62,950 nucleotides of DNA, taken from Candidatus Scalindua sp. SCAELEC01 (GTDB lineage: Bacteria; Planctomycetota; Brocadiia; Brocadiales; Scalinduaceae). The notes below the pieces were generated by a model. The model worked only from the letters and a program-made list of their open reading frames with translations. It was not told where the DNA came from and did no database searches. The position numbers were made by a program, and so were the translations under genes. This document shows, piece by piece, positions 17,578 through 27,403 of the stretch. Location: positions 1 through 62,950 of the forward strand of contig SHMT01000029.1 in assembly GCA_004282745.1 (NCBI GenBank), written 5' to 3'. Positions within the stretch are counted from its first letter, which is position 1. Every line of letters begins with the position of its first letter.

Positions 17578-18969
17578 CTACCGAATTACATCTCCTTCCA
17601 TATACCATGGAATTTGTATTTGCATTAAATCCAATACCGTAGGGGTGATATCCATAATGTGTAAATTGCTCCTTTTTTCAGAGCGATGCTTATTGCCGTT
17701 AGACATAACAAAAATTCCGTGTTGGTCATGGTTTGCAGAGTCGGGGCCTGTGTCATTTTTGTCTGTCCAGATGGTAGCGTGACCGACACTACCTACAGAC
17801 CTCCAAGAGAGGTTTCCATAATAGACTAGCAGATCAGGTGGGATATTTCTGCACTCTGAGTAGATTTCATTTGGTTTAAATACCTTTGTATTTATTTTTG
17901 TCCCATGCTTATCCCTCAAACCTTCAAGTGCAAACTTTAATTCATTTCTTACGATCTCATATTGTTGAGGCGGTATGGTACCCCTTGGTTCACGACCTTT
18001 AATGTTGAAGAATAATCGTCCGTAATAACCCCCTTCACCCCAAACCATTGTTTTCTCCCAGTCGATTAAATCTTTACTTATTTGCGTAATCTTATCAGGA
18101 TAATGGGTAAGCTTTAGGTACCCGTTGTTAATGAGCCATTCGTTGATACAGATTCCACCCTCCATCATTTTTGCACCGTGGTCTGAGACCAGTAAGACGG
18201 TAGTATTGTCGTCTAATTGCATAAGAATTCTGCCTATTTCATCGTCTACATATCGGTAATAATCGAATATTGCATGTTCGTATTTATTACCGGCTATATA
18301 GGATGGGTGTCTAGGATCAAAAAATTCCCAAAAGGCATGTTGTATCCTGTCTGTTCCCATTTCTACCATCATAAAGAAATCCCAATCCTCATTTCGGAGA
18401 AAATGTCTGGCAAGCTTAAATCTTTTTTTAGTCATTTCAAAAGTCGTGTGGAGGATTTGGTCTTTTTCATCGCTCCTAAAATTACTCACATCCATGATGT
18501 ATCCACCCGTTACCCGTTCCACTTCATGCTTGAGATTGTCGGGATAGGTATACTGACAATTTTTATTGGGAGTTAAGAAACAGGTGACTAAATATCCATT
18601 GTTGAAAGGTTTCGGTGGGTATGTCAGGGGTACGCCGATAACGATACATTTTTTTCCATGTCTTGAAAGTAAACACCATATGGTTTCTTCGTTCATGGTG
18701 TTTGAATCAACAAATTCCAAACTATCGTAATTGTAATGGCTCCTATTCCTAAAGCCGTAAATACCCAGCTTCCCGGGATTAGTACTGGTTACCATTGATG
18801 CCCAGGCGGGACACGTAATTGCCGGAATTGTACTCTCCAGGGTTCCATATATTCCACTTGATATGAGACGCTTTATGTTTGGGAGAGAGTCAATCCACCT
18901 ATCAAAAACTAACTCGGGTGGTGCCGAATCTAGACCAATAATGGCAACTTTATGTTTTAATGAATGCAT
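17578..18969 (-). CDS. Alkaline-phosphatase-superfamily phosphodiesterase/pyrophosphatase
   Basis: A 463-residue type I phosphodiesterase/nucleotide pyrophosphatase-like protein. VAIIGLDSAPP near the N-terminus gives the first metal Asp; PAITCPAWASMVTSTNPGK carries the Thr nucleophile. MVEMGTDRIQHAFWEFFDP and LLVSDHGAKMMEGGICINEW provide the remaining Asp/His metal ligands. I start at the ATG at 18969 because AAGGTAG lies just before it; an ATG at 19002 would add 11 residues and has no ribosome-binding site. No signal peptide, so probably cytoplasmic. In this superfamily such proteins hydrolyse nucleotide or lipid-linked phosphodiesters; the substrate is unknown. Upstream of it on the same strand is the DUF362 gene (about 90 bp). 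Confidence 0.8.
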   Translation of the reverse strand: MHSLKHKVAIIGLDSAPPELVFDRWIDSLPNIKRLISSGIYGTLESTIPAITCPAWASMVTSTNPGKLGIYGFRNRSHYNYDSLEFVDSNTMNEETIWCLLSRHGKKCIVIGVPLTYPPKPFNNGYLVTCFLTPNKNCQYTYPDNLKHEVERVTGGYIMDVSNFRSDEKDQILHTTFEMTKKRFKLARHFLRNEDWDFFMMVEMGTDRIQHAFWEFFDPRHPSYIAGNKYEHAIFDYYRYVDDEIGRILMQLDDNTTVLLVSDHGAKMMEGGICINEWLINNGYLKLTHYPDKITQISKDLIDWEKTMVWGEGGYYGRLFFNIKGREPRGTIPPQQYEIVRNELKFALEGLRDKHGTKINTKVFKPNEIYSECRNIPPDLLVYYGNLSWRSVGSVGHATIWTDKNDTGPDSANHDQHGIFVMSNGNKHRSEKRSNLHIMDITPTVLDLMQIQIPWYMEGDVIR

Positions 18970-19061
18970 ATCTACCTTGTTAGTGGCATCTTTCCCAAGC
19001 ATAGTGTATTATACTAGTAGGCTTTATTAAGTGATTTTTATTAAACAGGTTACGTCCACAA

Positions 19062-20135
19062 CTAGTGTAATTTTAGCAAATCATATTTCAGATTTCCGAG
19101 ACCTATCTCATGTGCATGTTCCAGTTGGACGGTGTAATCAATCTTTGGCCAGATAGATCGGAAATAATCTGTTCCCGTGTGATTATTTATCATATCAATG
19201 GTTGCCCTTTCCAGAGCGACAGGATCTTTCGATACCATGATACCAATATCGGGAATATCTGGCTTGTAAGGTTTGTTCATACAATCACAGTGCACAGTTA
19301 TATGGGTCAGAAAATTGAAGAATGCGGCTTTGTCTCGTTTTTCTTCTAAGATGGCAAGGGTGTATTCAGCAATTTTTTTCTGCAAATTTATCGTATCTTC
19401 ATCCCACGAAATCTTGACTGCATCAAATTGGCAGACTGCGAGGCATTCACCACACCCAATACATTTTTCTGGATCAATAATGGCCGTCTCCTCTTCCATT
19501 GCGATGGCATCAACGGGGCACCAAACCTGACAAATCTTGCATACGTTACACTGCTTTTTGATTATTTGTGGCAGTACACCAGAATGTTGGGCCAACTTAC
19601 CCCCTCGGGAAGAGAGTCCCATACCAATGTTTTTAAAGGTTGCTCCCATACCTGTGGCAAGGTGTCCAGTAACATGGGCAACTGATATAAGAGAATTTGA
19701 GGCCTTTGCTACACCTGCAATATGGGCATTCTTACAAAACTTTTGATCGAGCTTCACCGTGTAATCATGCTCCCCGAACAGTCCATCACCGATAATGACG
19801 GGAGCCCCGGTGTTTTCAATGGTGAAACCGTGTTCATGGGCAAGCATTAAATGGTCAATTGCATTTGAGCGTTTTCCGACATAAAGGGTATTAGTCTCAA
19901 AGAGAAAAGGTTTGCCACCGCTTACCTTCACCTTATCGACAACGGCCTTTATTAATGGTGGTCTAAGGTAACCGATGTTCCCTTTCTCCCCAAAACTTGT
20001 CTTAATTCCAACCATATCACCTCTCGTGACGACGCTCTTCAGATCCGCTTCATCAAAAATAAGCTTTATCTTTTTGGCTATTGAGGGAAGAGGCTCTCCC
20101 TCTTCTGTTTTAATAAAAAAAACGGTACTTTTCAT
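19062..20135 (-). CDS. DUF362 protein with two 4Fe-4S clusters
   Basis: A 357-residue DUF362 protein. The N-terminal region has VGIKTSFGEKGNIGYLRPPL and a conserved HVTGHLATGMGATFKNIGMG core. Near residues 195-235 there are two ferredoxin-type clusters: CNVCKICQVWCP and CIGCGECLAVC. Such proteins are common in anaerobes and are thought to be iron-sulphur redox proteins, but no reaction is established. No signal peptide. The clear ferredoxin motifs suggest electron transfer in the cytoplasm. It probably forms a two-gene unit with the downstream phosphodiesterase. Confidence 0.85.
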   Translation of the reverse strand: MKSTVFFIKTEEGEPLPSIAKKIKLIFDEADLKSVVTRGDMVGIKTSFGEKGNIGYLRPPLIKAVVDKVKVSGGKPFLFETNTLYVGKRSNAIDHLMLAHEHGFTIENTGAPVIIGDGLFGEHDYTVKLDQKFCKNAHIAGVAKASNSLISVAHVTGHLATGMGATFKNIGMGLSSRGGKLAQHSGVLPQIIKKQCNVCKICQVWCPVDAIAMEEETAIIDPEKCIGCGECLAVCQFDAVKISWDEDTINLQKKIAEYTLAILEEKRDKAAFFNFLTHITVHCDCMNKPYKPDIPDIGIMVSKDPVALERATIDMINNHTGTDYFRSIWPKIDYTVQLEHAHEIGLGNLKYDLLKLH

Positions 20136-20466
20136 TTTAAGTATAACATTTAGTCACAGAGAGACATGGTATTTGACTGATTTAAAAAATTATACCATTG
20201 AACTATAAGTAAGTTAAGTAGTTTCTCGCGGGAATGATTAAGGGCGTTTCCGTGATTCTCCTTTAGTGATCTTTGCATTACCACTGGTTACGTTTTTGAT
20301 GTGCTTCTGGACGGAAATCCTGTGGTTGGACAAGTGTTCCTGAACCCTTAGATAACGCTTGCCCATGTATTCAGGGGAAAGTATAATTATGATCGTTTGC
20401 AACCAAATCGTTATGTAAGATATTGTGTAACATACAGCCAGCAATAGTACAGCAACTATTTTTCTT
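20136..20466. other. Divergent intergenic region before mfd
   Basis: 331 bp. A minus-strand TTG-started 68-codon frame (20238-20444) lacks a ribosome-binding site and any recognised family. Promoters for the DUF362 gene and mfd should lie here, but I could not place them. Confidence 0.3.
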
Positions 20467-23400
20467 ATGAAGAGGTTATTTCGGGCACTTGAAAAAAATC
20501 TGACATATCAGAGCATAGTCAATGACTTGCGAGCTGGAAAAGAGTGTCATATACAAGGTCTATGGGGTGCATCTGCTGCTTTCTTAATTTCCAGCCTGAC
20601 ACATAACACAAAAACGATCAAGAGGAGAACCGTACTCCTTGTAACGCCAAAAATAGAAGATGCAGAAGAACTCTTTGAGGATTGTAGCACTTTTTTCCCT
20701 GGTGGAGTCCTCTACTTTCCCGTTTCAGACGAGATCCTTCTCGATGAGTCTCCGGCTGATATCGAGACATCGGTACGTCAGGCGAATATCTTGCATAAGA
20801 TCTTACGACACAATGGTACAAAGGAATCTCTAAACCAAATTATCGTAACACCAGTTCAAGCCCTTTTTCAGCAAATCCCATCACCGACCATACTAGAGGA
20901 AAATATCCTTATCATCAAGACGGGGCAGGAGCATAAGCAGGAGCTTCTTGCTCTCTGGCTCGTAAAGGGTGGTTTTGAGCGGACACGAATGGTTGAACTG
21001 CCCGGTGAATTTAGTCTGAGGGGTGGTATTCTGGATGTTTTTCCCCATTTTTCAGAAATGCCCTATCGCATTGAATTCTTTGGAGATGAAGTCGACTCAA
21101 TTCGCACGTTTCATACGGATACCCAGCTAACTGAGAAGACGGTAGAAGAGTGTGAACTTCTTGGAGTGCAAACAGATACAATGAATGACATCTCTTCTGA
21201 AATTACAGACTTGTCAAGAGGGAAGGACTTGGCCAAGGCGGGTGATGATGGAACCGTGTGGGGGGGAGGCATACAGAGCGGAGAGCGTGTGTCTCTTTGT
21301 GCATATTTGCCTGAAGGTTCCTGGATTGTTCTCAAAGAACCTCGTGATATTGAAGACAAGATTAAGAGTATCCATTCAAATTTGAGATCTCAAGCGAAAC
21401 CAGCTTCTCTAGAAACCGTAATGGAGCTCTATAGTGGTATAACAAAAGTGTATGTTTCTCGATTACCGTTTAAACAGGAAGATATACACTCTTTCAATAT
21501 AAAGGTTCCAGACCATTTTGGCAAAGAAGTTGAAGGTTCCTTAAAACAGGTTAATGAAATAGCACTTGCTCACGATCATACCACAATTTTTTGTAGTAAT
21601 GATGCTGAAGAGCAGCGTTTGTGCGACCTTTTATCTGCTTCGGATTCATTTCAAGAAACATCATGTAAAGGAAAAAATATAAGCCAGGATCGTCTCTCTT
21701 TTGATCGTATTACGTTTCATATTGGTACCTTAAATCACGGTTTCATTTTTGAAGATATTTCTCTCGCATTTCTTAGCCACCATGAGATATTCAGTCGTTA
21801 TGAGCAGAGAAGAGATCCCAAGAAAATAGTTCAAACAAGGGCCATTGATTCATTCCTCGATCTGGAGGAGGGTGACTATGTTGTACACGCCGGTTACGGA
21901 ATTGCCCGGTTCCTGGGGATGCAGATGCTTCAAGATGACGCAGAGCCTGATAGTGCCGGTGAGTTCCTCGTGCTTGAATTTGATGAAAGGGCGAAGGTGT
22001 ATGTCCCGGTAACAAAGATTGAATTAGTACAGAAATACATCAGTGGTTTTGACCATATTCCCAAACTCAGTAAATTAGGGAAACAGACATGGAGTAGGAA
22101 GAAGCAGATGGCTGAGTTCGCTGTCCAGGATATGGCAAGCGAGCTTCTCTCGCTACAAGCCGTAAGAGATGCAAAACAGGGTATCACCTATCCGGAAGAT
22201 GATGAGTGGCAAAGAAAGTTTGAATCGGAGTTTATTTTTACAGAGACAGAAGACCAACTACAGGTATTAGATGAGATAAAGCGAGACATGAGGTCAGCAA
22301 GGCCAATGGATAGGCTTATTTGTGGTGATGTCGGGTATGGAAAGACTGAAATTGCAATCAGGGCTGCGTTCAAGGTGGTTATGTATGGAAAGCAAGTTGC
22401 CGTTTTGGTGCCGACAACCCTTTTGGCGCAACAACACTACAGAACATTTTCTGAAAGAATGGCAGATTATCCGATTCGGATTGACATGTTGTGTAGATTT
22501 AAAACCCGCAAAGAGCAAAAAAACATCTTGGGAGAGCTGGAAAATGGAAGGTTAGATATTGTTATCGGAACACACCGATTAGTGCAAAAAGATGTTATTT
22601 TCAGAGATATCGGTCTTGTAGTTATTGATGAAGAGCAGAGGTTTGGTGTGCAACATAAAGAGAGATTAAAGCGATTTCGAGAAACGGTTGACGTTCTCAC
22701 ACTAACGGCAACACCAATTCCCCGTACCTTGCATATGTCCCTAATAGGCGCCAGAGATATCTCATCGCTAAACACACCACCGCAGACACGACAATCTATT
22801 AAAACACATCTGATTCGATTCGATGAAACCGTAATCAGGAAAGTAATAGTTCGTGAGTTGAATCGTGATGGACAAATTTATTTTGTCCACAATCGGGTGA
22901 AAAATATCCATGCTGTTGCCACGCTGATAAAAAAAATAGTCCCTGAAGCGAGAATTTCAGTAGGCCATGGCCAAATGCCGGAAAGAGAACTGGAAAAGAT
23001 AATGGTCGAGTTTATAAATGGAAAATCTGATATCCTCGTTTCAACCACAATAATAGAATCTGGCCTTGACATTCCGAATGTGAATACAATATTTATTAAT
23101 CGCGCTGACGCTTTTGGGTTGGCAGATCTGCATCAATTACGTGGGAGAGTGGGGAGGTATAAACATCGTGCTTATACGTATCTTATATTGCCTCAAAATA
23201 GGCCAATTACTCCTGAGGCAGAAAAGAGGCTGAAGGCTATCGTTGACTTTTCTGAGCTGGGGGCCGGTTTTAAAATTGCGATGCGAGATCTTGAGATTCG
23301 TGGTGCTGGGAACATCATCGGTGTACAACAACATGGGCATATAGAAGCGGTTGGTTATGAAATGTTTTGTCATCTTTTGGAGATAGCTATACGTAAGGCG

Positions 23401-23844
23401 AAGAACGAATCTGTTTCTGTATATTCGGACGTGCACATCCATTTACATTTGGAAGCATATATCCCCGTCTCCTACATTTCAGATCTCAAGTTGAAGATAG
23501 AAATCTATAGAAAGATAAATCGTTTATCTTCTCGTAAAGAGGTGGTTGCATTAGAAAGAGAGTTGAATGATAGGTTTGGCCGTATTCCGAAGCTCGTGAA
23601 GAATCTTTTAACTGAAAGCGTGATCAGGATAGGAGCGCAAAAATATCACATCCGTTCTCTGAAGAAATTCAATGGTGCTCTCATCTTCTTCGTCGAAAAC
23701 ATGAAGAAGGCAGAATCTCTATTCAGCCATTCTCAAAGAGAGGTGAAAATACTGGACAAAAATGAATTATATCTTAGCTTACCCCGAAAGGGCATGTCTC
23801 CTGAAGAGATAGCCGAATTCGTAAAAGAGATACTCAATCCATAG
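20467..23844 (+). CDS. mfd: Transcription-repair coupling factor
   Basis: A 1125-residue Mfd. N-terminal UvrB-like domains come first, with GEFSLRGGILDVFP near residue 180. The RNA-polymerase-interacting CarD-like domain follows (LEEGDYVVHAGYGIARFLGM, about 465-485). The RecG-like helicase core has Walker A GDVGYGKTE, VIDEEQRFG, LTATPIPRTL and LHQLRGRVGR. The C-terminal TRCF domain includes AHL-type helices (LKLKIEIYRKINRL). It removes RNA polymerase stalled at lesions and recruits UvrA. Length is near E. coli Mfd (1148). The ATG at 20467 has a weak ribosome-binding site. Confidence 0.97.
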   Translation: MKRLFRALEKNLTYQSIVNDLRAGKECHIQGLWGASAAFLISSLTHNTKTIKRRTVLLVTPKIEDAEELFEDCSTFFPGGVLYFPVSDEILLDESPADIETSVRQANILHKILRHNGTKESLNQIIVTPVQALFQQIPSPTILEENILIIKTGQEHKQELLALWLVKGGFERTRMVELPGEFSLRGGILDVFPHFSEMPYRIEFFGDEVDSIRTFHTDTQLTEKTVEECELLGVQTDTMNDISSEITDLSRGKDLAKAGDDGTVWGGGIQSGERVSLCAYLPEGSWIVLKEPRDIEDKIKSIHSNLRSQAKPASLETVMELYSGITKVYVSRLPFKQEDIHSFNIKVPDHFGKEVEGSLKQVNEIALAHDHTTIFCSNDAEEQRLCDLLSASDSFQETSCKGKNISQDRLSFDRITFHIGTLNHGFIFEDISLAFLSHHEIFSRYEQRRDPKKIVQTRAIDSFLDLEEGDYVVHAGYGIARFLGMQMLQDDAEPDSAGEFLVLEFDERAKVYVPVTKIELVQKYISGFDHIPKLSKLGKQTWSRKKQMAEFAVQDMASELLSLQAVRDAKQGITYPEDDEWQRKFESEFIFTETEDQLQVLDEIKRDMRSARPMDRLICGDVGYGKTEIAIRAAFKVVMYGKQVAVLVPTTLLAQQHYRTFSERMADYPIRIDMLCRFKTRKEQKNILGELENGRLDIVIGTHRLVQKDVIFRDIGLVVIDEEQRFGVQHKERLKRFRETVDVLTLTATPIPRTLHMSLIGARDISSLNTPPQTRQSIKTHLIRFDETVIRKVIVRELNRDGQIYFVHNRVKNIHAVATLIKKIVPEARISVGHGQMPERELEKIMVEFINGKSDILVSTTIIESGLDIPNVNTIFINRADAFGLADLHQLRGRVGRYKHRAYTYLILPQNRPITPEAEKRLKAIVDFSELGAGFKIAMRDLEIRGAGNIIGVQQHGHIEAVGYEMFCHLLEIAIRKAKNESVSVYSDVHIHLHLEAYIPVSYISDLKLKIEIYRKINRLSSRKEVVALERELNDRFGRIPKLVKNLLTESVIRIGAQKYHIRSLKKFNGALIFFVENMKKAESLFSHSQREVKILDKNELYLSLPRKGMSPEEIAEFVKEILNP

Positions 23845-23952
23845 CCATTTCATACTCTTGACAATATTCTAGATAGTTTATACGTATACTTTAATTACGA
23901 ATTACGATCCTGTTGATACTTTTCCTGTAGCAGTAAAATATAGATAAAATCC

Positions 23953-24054
23953 AGAAGTCAGGATTCAGTACTCAGGATATAATTCATTCGTTGAAGAGAA
24001 AAAGTGTTTCAAACGCTTTGTTCAGAATCCTCCTTCTTCTGGGTTCTGACTTCT
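23953..24054. repeat. Imperfect inverted-repeat unit of about 100 bp
   Basis: Outer arms begin AGAAGTCAGGATTCAG (23953 onward) and, read from the other end on the minus strand, AGAAGTCAGAACCCAG. The inner part is an unpaired loop. It looks like a miniature element of another type or a divergent repeat. No second copy was noticed in the window, so it is not assigned to a family. Confidence 0.5.
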
Positions 24055-24134
24055 CTCTTTCAATTCGTACAGCGTAAATCTTTTTTCGACTTTTTCGGGT
24101 TGGGAAAGGCATTGGAAAAGTGTCTCGAACAAAT

Positions 24135-24162
24135 TTGCATTTCAACCTACAAATGTTATAAT
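24135..24162 (+). promoter_or_regulatory. Candidate sigma-70 promoter for the SurA-like gene
   Basis: TTGCAT (24135-24140), 16-bp spacer, TATAAT (24157-24162), about 106 bp ahead of the start codon at 24269. Confidence 0.5.
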
Positions 24163-24268
24163 AAAGTTCAATAAGTCATTTCGCGGCTATTGAGTTGCTC
24201 TTTTCTGGACTCTTAGCGGTTTGTTTTTGTTTGTCTGTTAAAGCAAGATTGTCATTGGAGGAAACTGC

Positions 24269-25240
24269 ATGAAATGTTTCGGACTATTCCTATTTGTACT
24301 TCTACAATTACTTTGTTTATACCATGTGGATGCGGATAACTTAAAGGCCGTGAGAGTAGTTGTCAATGGTGAGATAATTACCGAATTTGAAGTAAGAAGC
24401 CGGGTAGCTGAGGCCTTCTATCGTGCTGAAGAGAACTATTCCGGGGAAGAACTGTTACAAAAGAAGCAAGAGTTAATTTATAATGCCGTTGAAGAGTTAA
24501 TTGATAGAAGGATCCTTGTTCAGGAAGCGGAGAAGCTGTTTCTTGATGACCCGGCAAAGTCTGAATCGGTTGAAAAACAGTTAGAGTCTTTTGTTAAAGG
24601 AGCGGTAGATGAAGTGGGTTCTCTTTTTAAGTTTTATGAGTTAGCCCATAAACAGGGCATAAATCCCATGAAAAAGAGAGCTGAGTTAAAGAAGGACATT
24701 ATGGTCGATGAAATTTTACGCGAGAATGTGTACCGGAAGATAATTGTTACTCCCAAAAAAATGAAACAATATTATCAAGAGCATATAGACGATTTTTCAG
24801 AAGAGGGGAGTTTAAGTTTTCGTCAGATATTAATAAGATTTTCGAGTTATGATTCAAATGAAGAGGCAAAAACATTTGCTGAAGAGCTGTTGAAAAAAGT
24901 GAAGAGCGGTAAAAATTTTGCTGATATTGCCAAGGAATTCTCTGAAGGTCCACACTCTTATAAGGGTGGTTTGTGGGGATATGATGAAGTCATGGATTTT
25001 AGGAAAGACCTTGTAGCAGACATTGCGAAACTCAAGAAAGGTGAAATGAGCCAGATAGTGGAGACCTCTATTGGTTACCATATCTTTACCGTCGAGGATG
25101 TTGTCCTTGCGAAAACTCTCTCTTTTGAAGAGGCGCAAGATCAAATTTACCAGATACTTTTTCGTGAAGTATTTCTTGAAAAGAAAAGGGAGTATTTACA
25201 AAAACTTAAGAAAAATGTAGTGATTAAGAGGTATTATTAA
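24269..25240 (+). CDS. SurA-like periplasmic peptidyl-prolyl isomerase
   Basis: A 323-residue exported chaperone/isomerase. A signal peptide (about 1-22) is followed by the SurA N-terminal pattern AVRVVVNGEIITEFEVRSR and helices. One parvulin domain spans about 180-275: LSFRQILIRF, FADIAKEFSEGPHSYKGGLWGY, IVETSIGYHIFTVED. E. coli SurA has two parvulin domains; this has one, like many PpiC/SurA-type proteins. It should aid outer-membrane protein folding. GGAGG lies 6-7 bp before the ATG. Its last 17 bases overlap the end of the convergent tyrS. Confidence 0.88.
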   Translation: MKCFGLFLFVLLQLLCLYHVDADNLKAVRVVVNGEIITEFEVRSRVAEAFYRAEENYSGEELLQKKQELIYNAVEELIDRRILVQEAEKLFLDDPAKSESVEKQLESFVKGAVDEVGSLFKFYELAHKQGINPMKKRAELKKDIMVDEILRENVYRKIIVTPKKMKQYYQEHIDDFSEEGSLSFRQILIRFSSYDSNEEAKTFAEELLKKVKSGKNFADIAKEFSEGPHSYKGGLWGYDEVMDFRKDLVADIAKLKKGEMSQIVETSIGYHIFTVEDVVLAKTLSFEEAQDQIYQILFREVFLEKKREYLQKLKKNVVIKRYY

Positions 25241-26441
25241 TGGTTATCCTTGCGAAACGGCGTTTTCCTACCTTGAGAAGCATTCCTGCTTTTACTTCAA
25301 CTTCAAGTGATGGGTCTGTTAAAGTGTTATCATCAATACTTACACCTCCCTGAGTTATTAACCGTCTTGCTTCACCATTTGTCTTTGCGAAACCACTTAA
25401 CACTAACAGCTTCACTAACCACAGTTTTTGTTCCCGACCTGCTTCTAGTGAAAGAGTAACTTGTGGTACTTCATCTGGGAGTTTTCGTTCTTTAAAAATT
25501 CGATCAAATTCTTTTGCTACCCTTTCGGTTGTCTCTTCATTGTGATAACGACGGATAATGGCTTTTCCTAAATTTACTTTTGCTTCTCGCGGATGGGCAC
25601 TTAAGTAGAGGTCTATTTCGTCTAATGTCGCATCGGTAGCCAATTCAAAATATTTACGCATGAGATTATCCGGAATAGACATTGCTTTACCGAAAATCTC
25701 CTTCGGTTCATCACATATACCGATATAGTTACCGAGACTCTTGCTCATTTTTTTGTTACCATCGATTCCTTCAAGCAGGGGAGTCGTAAGAGCAACTTGA
25801 GGTTCCATGTGTTTATCTCTCTGAAGGTCACGGCCCACGAGTAAACTAAATGTCTGATCAGTGCCTCCTATCTCTACGTCGCTTCGAATCATTATTGAAT
25901 CATATCCTTGCATTAACGGGTAAATGAATTCGTGAAGGCTTATGGGAACACCGGAGTTGTATCTTTTTGTGAAGTCATCCCGTTCTAGCATTCTAGCCAC
26001 AGTCATCTTTGCAGCCAACGAAATTACATCCATAAATTTCATTTCACTAAACCACTTACTGTTGTAATAGATTTCTGTTTTTTCTAAATTGAGTATCTTC
26101 CCTAATTGATTTAAATAGGTTTTTGTGTTCTCTTTTATCTCTTTGTGAGTTAGTTGTGGTCTTGTCTTGTTTACGCCGGTAGGGTCACCTACTAAAGCCG
26201 TGTAGTCCCCAATGATGAGTATTGCCGTATGCCCCAGTTCTTGAAAATGGCGTAACTTGTGGATTGGTACTGCATTTCCAATATGTATGTCTGGTGCGGT
26301 GGGGTCAAGACCTAGCTTTATCCGAAGAGGTTTGTGTGTTGTTATTGATCTTCGGAGTTTCTCAACAAGCTCTTCTTCCCGAACTAGATCGACGATACCT
26401 CGTTTAATGACCTCCAACTGCTTTTCAATACTTTTAAACAT
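25224..26441 (-). CDS. tyrS: Tyrosine-tRNA ligase
   Basis: A 405-residue class I synthetase. The HIGH motif is HIGN in LGLDPTAPDIHIGN, and KMSKS is present exactly in NKKMSKSLGN. The C-terminal S4 RNA-binding domain includes LLVLSGFAKTNGEARRLITQ. It fits the TyrZ-type branch (HIGN, spacing, length about 400). The start overlaps the last 8 bases of the CPBP protease gene, and GAAGGG inside that gene serves as its ribosome-binding site, so they are co-translated. Its 3' end overlaps the convergent SurA-like gene by 17 bp. Confidence 0.96.
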   Translation of the reverse strand: MFKSIEKQLEVIKRGIVDLVREEELVEKLRRSITTHKPLRIKLGLDPTAPDIHIGNAVPIHKLRHFQELGHTAILIIGDYTALVGDPTGVNKTRPQLTHKEIKENTKTYLNQLGKILNLEKTEIYYNSKWFSEMKFMDVISLAAKMTVARMLERDDFTKRYNSGVPISLHEFIYPLMQGYDSIMIRSDVEIGGTDQTFSLLVGRDLQRDKHMEPQVALTTPLLEGIDGNKKMSKSLGNYIGICDEPKEIFGKAMSIPDNLMRKYFELATDATLDEIDLYLSAHPREAKVNLGKAIIRRYHNEETTERVAKEFDRIFKERKLPDEVPQVTLSLEAGREQKLWLVKLLVLSGFAKTNGEARRLITQGGVSIDDNTLTDPSLEVEVKAGMLLKVGKRRFARITINNTS

Positions 26442-27174
26442 GACCCTTCAAAAACTGCTTATAGGATAAGAGGAAAACAAACGTAATAGAATTATGTAAC
26501 AGATGAACGGTCATTGGTGCTATTAATGACTTTGTTAGCTCAAACAGATATGCCAGTAACAGTCCCAAAATAAAAATTTGAAAAAAAACATGGGCATTCA
26601 AATGTACCAGCGCAAAGAGACCACCGCTAATAATAATTGTCTTTGTTTTGCCAACGGTAGGTCTAATTACTGGTTGGAGGAACCCTCGAAAAAGGATTTC
26701 TTCAACAATGGGGGCTGCCAGTGTTCCAAAAAAGACCATAAAAACGAGTACGGGTACTGACTCCTCCTGCAATAGTTTTGTAATAATTTCTTGGTTATCA
26801 GGAGAAATACCAAATAATTCAGAGATAAAATTTACCGCATAGCTTACGAAAATGATGACAGGGAGAATCACGATGTAATGTTTAAGTCCTAACCACACAT
26901 CTGTTTTCCAGTTATCAATTGTCAAACCGACCGAACGCAACGGCAGATTGTAACCTGCACGGATGATATAAAAAACATAGAGGCAAGTGAGTGTATTTAC
27001 AACTAAGGATAAACTGATGATAGCAACATTTTGCCCAACAAGTTTAGCGAAATCGAGTCCAAAAAGCGTTTCAATAAGATTGAAAAGAACCGGTATTCCC
27101 ACCATCATCATAAGAAAATAGAAAAGAAACACCTTACATAGATCTCTTAATCTCCAACAGTCATCAGTGCACAT
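26434..27174 (-). CDS. CPBP family intramembrane metalloprotease
   Basis: A 246-residue polytopic membrane protein of the CAAX-protease/bacteriocin-processing family. The catalytic EExxxR motif is E158-E159-x-x-x-R163 in VEEILFRG, with His ligands in ALVHLNAH (H191) and near HLLHNS. About seven to eight hydrophobic segments. Substrates of bacterial CPBP proteins are mostly unknown. It is the first gene of a pair with tyrS. Upstream lies a decayed family 2 repeat. Confidence 0.88.
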   Translation of the reverse strand: MCTDDCWRLRDLCKVFLFYFLMMMVGIPVLFNLIETLFGLDFAKLVGQNVAIISLSLVVNTLTCLYVFYIIRAGYNLPLRSVGLTIDNWKTDVWLGLKHYIVILPVIIFVSYAVNFISELFGISPDNQEIITKLLQEESVPVLVFMVFFGTLAAPIVEEILFRGFLQPVIRPTVGKTKTIIISGGLFALVHLNAHVFFQIFILGLLLAYLFELTKSLIAPMTVHLLHNSITFVFLLSYKQFLKGHV

Positions 27175-27237
27175 CTTTTGTAAAATGAACGTAAGTTACA
27201 AATCAACTATCTGTGTTCATGGGTACTCACGAGATAC

Positions 27238-27396
27238 TCAATATATAAAATCTTGTATTCGAAAACCGGTTTGGTTTTCGGTTTTTTATGAAAACTAAAT
27301 CTTGGTTGCCTTCCCGACATGTCCTTCAGGCGGGCCGTCATCCCCAGACAGAGGGAGCCGAGGTCTTTACTCGCTCAATTTTATCTCGGATTTTAA
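27238..27396 (-). mobile_element. Family 2 miniature element, decayed copy
   Basis: Shares with the copy at 44964 the block ACCGGTTTGGTTTTCGG near its left end and ACTCGCTCAATT...ATCTCGGATTTTA near its right end. The right terminal repeat is missing: the sequence breaks off about 10 bp before the yjbQ stop codon. The left boundary is uncertain. Confidence 0.7.
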
Positions 27397-27403
27397 TTGA
27401 ACC

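Larger units (their letters stand above)
23845..24268. other. Intergenic region with inverted repeat and surA-like promoter
   Basis: No gene. It holds the inverted repeat at 23953-24054 and the candidate promoter at 24135-24162, described separately. Confidence 0.5.

Noticed and set aside
20238-20444. 68-codon minus-strand frame upstream of mfd
   Set aside because: TTG start without ribosome-binding site and no recognised family; could be a small membrane protein, but the evidence is too thin.
23953-24054. Inverted repeat considered as a fourth MITE family
   Set aside because: Only one copy seen and arms are imperfect; recorded as a repeat only.
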